Shown here: positions 62,697 to 64,000 of the stretch, one piece after another
Numbering within the stretch: the stretch's first letter is position 1
Layout of the letters: every line of letters begins with the position of its first letter
Assembly: GCF_051020975.1 (NCBI RefSeq)
Contig: NW_027478159.1
Span: 16,446,501 to 16,510,500 of the forward strand
From: Osmia lignaria lignaria
Taxonomy: Eukaryota; Arthropoda; Insecta; Hymenoptera; Megachilidae
Reading direction: 5' to 3'
Length of the DNA stretch: 64,000 bases
Notes under the pieces: model-generated
Database searches by the model: none
What the model was told of the DNA's origin: nothing
What the model saw: only the letters and a program-made list of their open reading frames with translations
Position numbers and translations under genes: made by a program

Positions 62697-63754
62697 TTTA
62701 AAGACTTGTTTGATTCGACTGAAGAATTTCGAGAGTATGATCGCTGTCTGAAATTTTGCGAATTCCTCCTACAACGTTTTTCATCGTGTCCTTGGGTATC
62801 ACATCGCCAACAATATAGCTGCGAAGTATCATCCTTTTCACTGCGTTTTAAAACTGTAAACCGTTTTTCATCTTGATCTGTGCGTGGTGAATTTGAACGA
62901 TAAGAAGGTGAATTCGATTGATTCCTGGATCGCACAGTCCATGCTGATGTACGTGGTCGTCCTTCTCTCTCGTCTTCAGAGTTAGATGGTCTCCTCTGTC
63001 GATCTCTATATCGATCGTGTCGTGTTGGAGATTGAGGGTATGAAATTTCATTTCGACGTTCGTTGCTGTGGTGATCCCTGTTGTTCCAGCCTCCTGGTGA
63101 TGTGTTTCGTGCCAAATCACGACGACTTCTTAATTTCCTGTCTACCTCTAGCACAGCGTCAAAAGCTTCCTCTAAGTTTTTAATGTCTCTATTTTGTGCT
63201 GATACCTTAAAAGAGATGCGGTCTGGTAATCCATCTAGGAAATTTTCTAAAATATCCATTTCCATTTGTTTAATATTTTCCTCTGAATGTCTAGGATATT
63301 TCTCTTTAATCGCTCCTCTTGTACAATAAACAAGATGGCTTGTTCTATCGATGTAGTTTCTCAAACTTTCGTATTCCCTAATTTGAAGCCTGGCAATTTC
63401 TGTTTGAAATTGCGATAAGCTCTTTCCTGGTCCAAATCTTCTCTTCAAATGCTTGATCAACGCGGATACCGAAGTGAATTGATGTTCTAAAGTACTTCTT
63501 CGCGCCGGACCGGTGAGTTTAGTTAAAATAATTGTAAGGTATTCCCTTTCTGTTCCCTCAGGAATCAAGGTCAATCCATCTTCTACCAGTTGTGCAAAAC
63601 GTGATAAAGGTGGATTCTCACCATCAAATGTTGGTATTGTTAACGCAACATTTTGTATGCAGGATCTTTGTGTCAAAAGTGTCATAGAATTTGCGATCGA
63701 AACTGTTAAGTTCATAAGATCGGCTGAAGAAATATTGGCTTGTTCATTCGCCAT
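62582..63754 (-). CDS. gag: Gag structural polyprotein with CCHC zinc knuckle
   Basis: This 390-residue ORF starts at an ATG in a good insect context (TTCAACATGGCG), 168 nt after the primer binding site. Residues about 35-205 are a helical retrotransposon-Gag capsid region (for example FGPGKSLSQFQTEIARL and NFLDGLPDRISFKV). An arginine/serine-rich basic stretch follows (about 208-300). A perfect knuckle lies at C315-x2-C318-x4-H323-x4-C328, the RNA-binding nucleocapsid signature. A basic serine-rich tail follows, and the stop is 171 nt before the end of the pol start region, so gag and pol overlap by 115 nt. Ribosomes that slip at codons 352-353 make Gag-Pol instead. Length and order fit the family. 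It assembles the cytoplasmic particle that packages the genomic RNA. Confidence 0.93.
   Translation of the reverse strand: MANEQANISSADLMNLTVSIANSMTLLTQRSCIQNVALTIPTFDGENPPLSRFAQLVEDGLTLIPEGTEREYLTIILTKLTGPARRSTLEHQFTSVSALIKHLKRRFGPGKSLSQFQTEIARLQIREYESLRNYIDRTSHLVYCTRGAIKEKYPRHSEENIKQMEMDILENFLDGLPDRISFKVSAQNRDIKNLEEAFDAVLEVDRKLRSRRDLARNTSPGGWNNRDHHSNERRNEISYPQSPTRHDRYRDRQRRPSNSEDEREGRPRTSAWTVRSRNQSNSPSYRSNSPRTDQDEKRFTVLKRSEKDDTSQLYCWRCDTQGHDEKRCRRNSQNFRQRSYSRNSSVESNKSLNSENAQRKGEAVSDLQRPRQKIVRFTGESSSRKPQHQE
62641..62702 (-). promoter_or_regulatory. Programmed -1 ribosomal frameshift signal between gag and pol
   Basis: The minus strand has TTTAAAC at 62702-62696 in the gag phase T TTA AAC, the exact X_XXY_YYZ slippery form. 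Slipping back one base moves from gag into the pol frame, which is open from here on. Downstream, GGCGAGG (62674-62668) can pair with CCTCGCC (62647-62641), a perfect 7-bp, GC-rich stem with a 20-nt loop. The spacer between the slippery site and the stem is 21 nt, longer than the usual 5-9 nt, so the true stimulator may be a larger pseudoknot. Confidence 0.75.
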
Positions 63755-63922
63755 GTTGAATGAATTTGTTGGTTAAAGAATGTAACTAGGAAAACTAGTA
63801 TATACCTCTTGTTACCCGATTGACTAGGAAAACTAGTATACAATCGTTGTTCAACAAAGTAATAGCCGTGTGTCAAATTCCACGAAAGTAATTATGCCAG
63901 TGAAAATGATCTATGTGACTAC
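63755..63922 (-). other. 5' untranslated leader with two identical small hairpins
   Basis: This is the leader between the primer binding site and the gag ATG. The 15-mer ACTAGGAAAACTAGT occurs at 63785-63799 and again at 63823-63837, 38 bp apart. Each copy is an inverted repeat with a 5-bp stem and 5-nt loop. Paired leader hairpins are common in packaging or dimerisation signals of retroelements. A possible splice donor, AAGAG/GTATAT on the minus strand, lies at about 63806/63805 and could feed subgenomic mRNAs for the 3' ORFs; its match to consensus is only moderate. Confidence 0.45.
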
Positions 63923-63940
63923 ATCCCACCGCTGTCACCA
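63923..63940 (-). other. Primer binding site for a tRNA 3' end
   Basis: The minus strand reads TGGTGACAGCGGTGGGAT, starting 4 nt after the 5' LTR end. Its complement, ATCCCACCGCTGTCACCA, is laid out like a tRNA 3' end: T-stem strand CCCAC, acceptor strand CGCTGTC, discriminator A and CCA. The discriminator A and the CCCACCGCTG stretch resemble leucine tRNAs, but I cannot check the identity against the host's tRNA set. Confidence 0.8.
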
Positions 63941-63944
63941 GTTC

Positions 63945-64000
63945 TGTTACGTGGCCGACGGCTTGGCAGCGCGCGTGGCTATCAGAGGCTTTCTGATTGG
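63945..64000 (-). repeat. 5' LTR of the retrotransposon, first 56 nt, truncated by the window
   Basis: All 56 bases are identical to 55465-55520. On the element's strand this is the end of U5, adjoining the primer binding site after a 4-nt gap. If it matches the other LTR in length it would end at about 64685. Confidence 0.95.

Larger units (their letters stand above)
55465..64000 (-). mobile_element. Ty3/gypsy (errantivirus-like) LTR retrotransposon with Tudor accessory module; 5' LTR cut by window end
   Basis: The element lies on the minus strand. It has a complete 741-bp 3' LTR at 55465-56205, a polypurine tract, accessory ORFs, an env remnant, pol, gag, leader, a primer binding site and the start of the 5' LTR at 63945. 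The order PR-RT-RNase H-integrase, the integrase GPY motif and an env-like ORF after pol place it in the Ty3/gypsy group near the insect errantiviruses. The two LTRs are identical over the 56 shared bases. Gag and pol frames are intact, so insertion is probably recent. If the 5' LTR is also 741 bp, the full length is 9,221 bp. It sits inside the 80/84-bp satellite after GTAC, an alternating purine-pyrimidine tetramer of the kind gypsy-group integrases prefer; the matching target duplication would lie outside the window. The unusual cargo is an extended Tudor ORF and a cysteine-rich ORF between env and the 3' LTR. Confidence 0.97.

Noticed and set aside
63923..63940. A tRNA gene near the right end.
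   Set aside because: Only the 3' terminal 18 nt including CCA are present. Nuclear tRNA genes do not encode CCA and no cloverleaf is found; it is a primer binding site.

Overview
This window is eukaryotic and most likely comes from a heterochromatic (pericentromeric or subtelomeric-type) region of an insect. About 54.3 kb is one uninterrupted tandem satellite. It is followed by a short block of a second, unrelated satellite, into which an arthropod-style Ty3/gypsy (errantivirus-like) LTR retrotransposon has inserted. I cannot name the species. No bacterial-type genes, host single-copy genes, tRNA or rRNA genes or CRISPR arrays were found.

Layout: (1) 1 to about 54282 holds about 168 head-to-tail copies of a 322-bp satellite. 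Its register is kept almost perfectly, with one net +1 shift near 20606 and one net -1 shift near 40200. Multi-monomer blocks (3, 4, 6, 7, 8, 11 and 22 monomers) are duplicated, and the copies at the right edge are diverged. A 74-codon open frame recurs in nearly every monomer, but it begins with TTG and is not a gene. (2) About 54283-55464 is an AT-rich satellite of 80- and 84-bp monomers. (3) 55465 to beyond 64000 is an LTR retrotransposon on the minus strand. Its 741-bp 3' LTR is complete (55465-56205). Only the first 56 nt of the 5' LTR are inside the window (63945-64000), and these are identical to the other LTR. The predicted full element is about 9.2 kb.

In transcript order (right to left) the element has: 5' LTR, primer binding site, leader with two small hairpins, gag with a CCHC knuckle, a U_UUA_AAC -1 frameshift site, pol (protease, RT, RNase H, a macro-domain-like insert, integrase with GPY motif), a 5'-truncated env remnant that keeps its membrane anchor, an ORF that is essentially one extended Tudor domain, a small ORF with eight paired cysteines, polypurine tract and 3' LTR.

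The most unusual part is the accessory module at 56343-57430. A retrotransposon carrying a Tudor domain, the fold that reads arginine-methylated PIWI proteins in the piRNA pathway, together with a putative zinc-binding protein suggests captured host genes that could interfere with or exploit germline small-RNA silencing. Each of the two ORFs has a TATA-like box 52-55 nt upstream of its ATG, and the module is GC-rich compared with gag-pol. The macro-like insert inside pol is a second possible capture. The functional ideas are inference; the ORFs, motifs and element architecture are read directly from the sequence.
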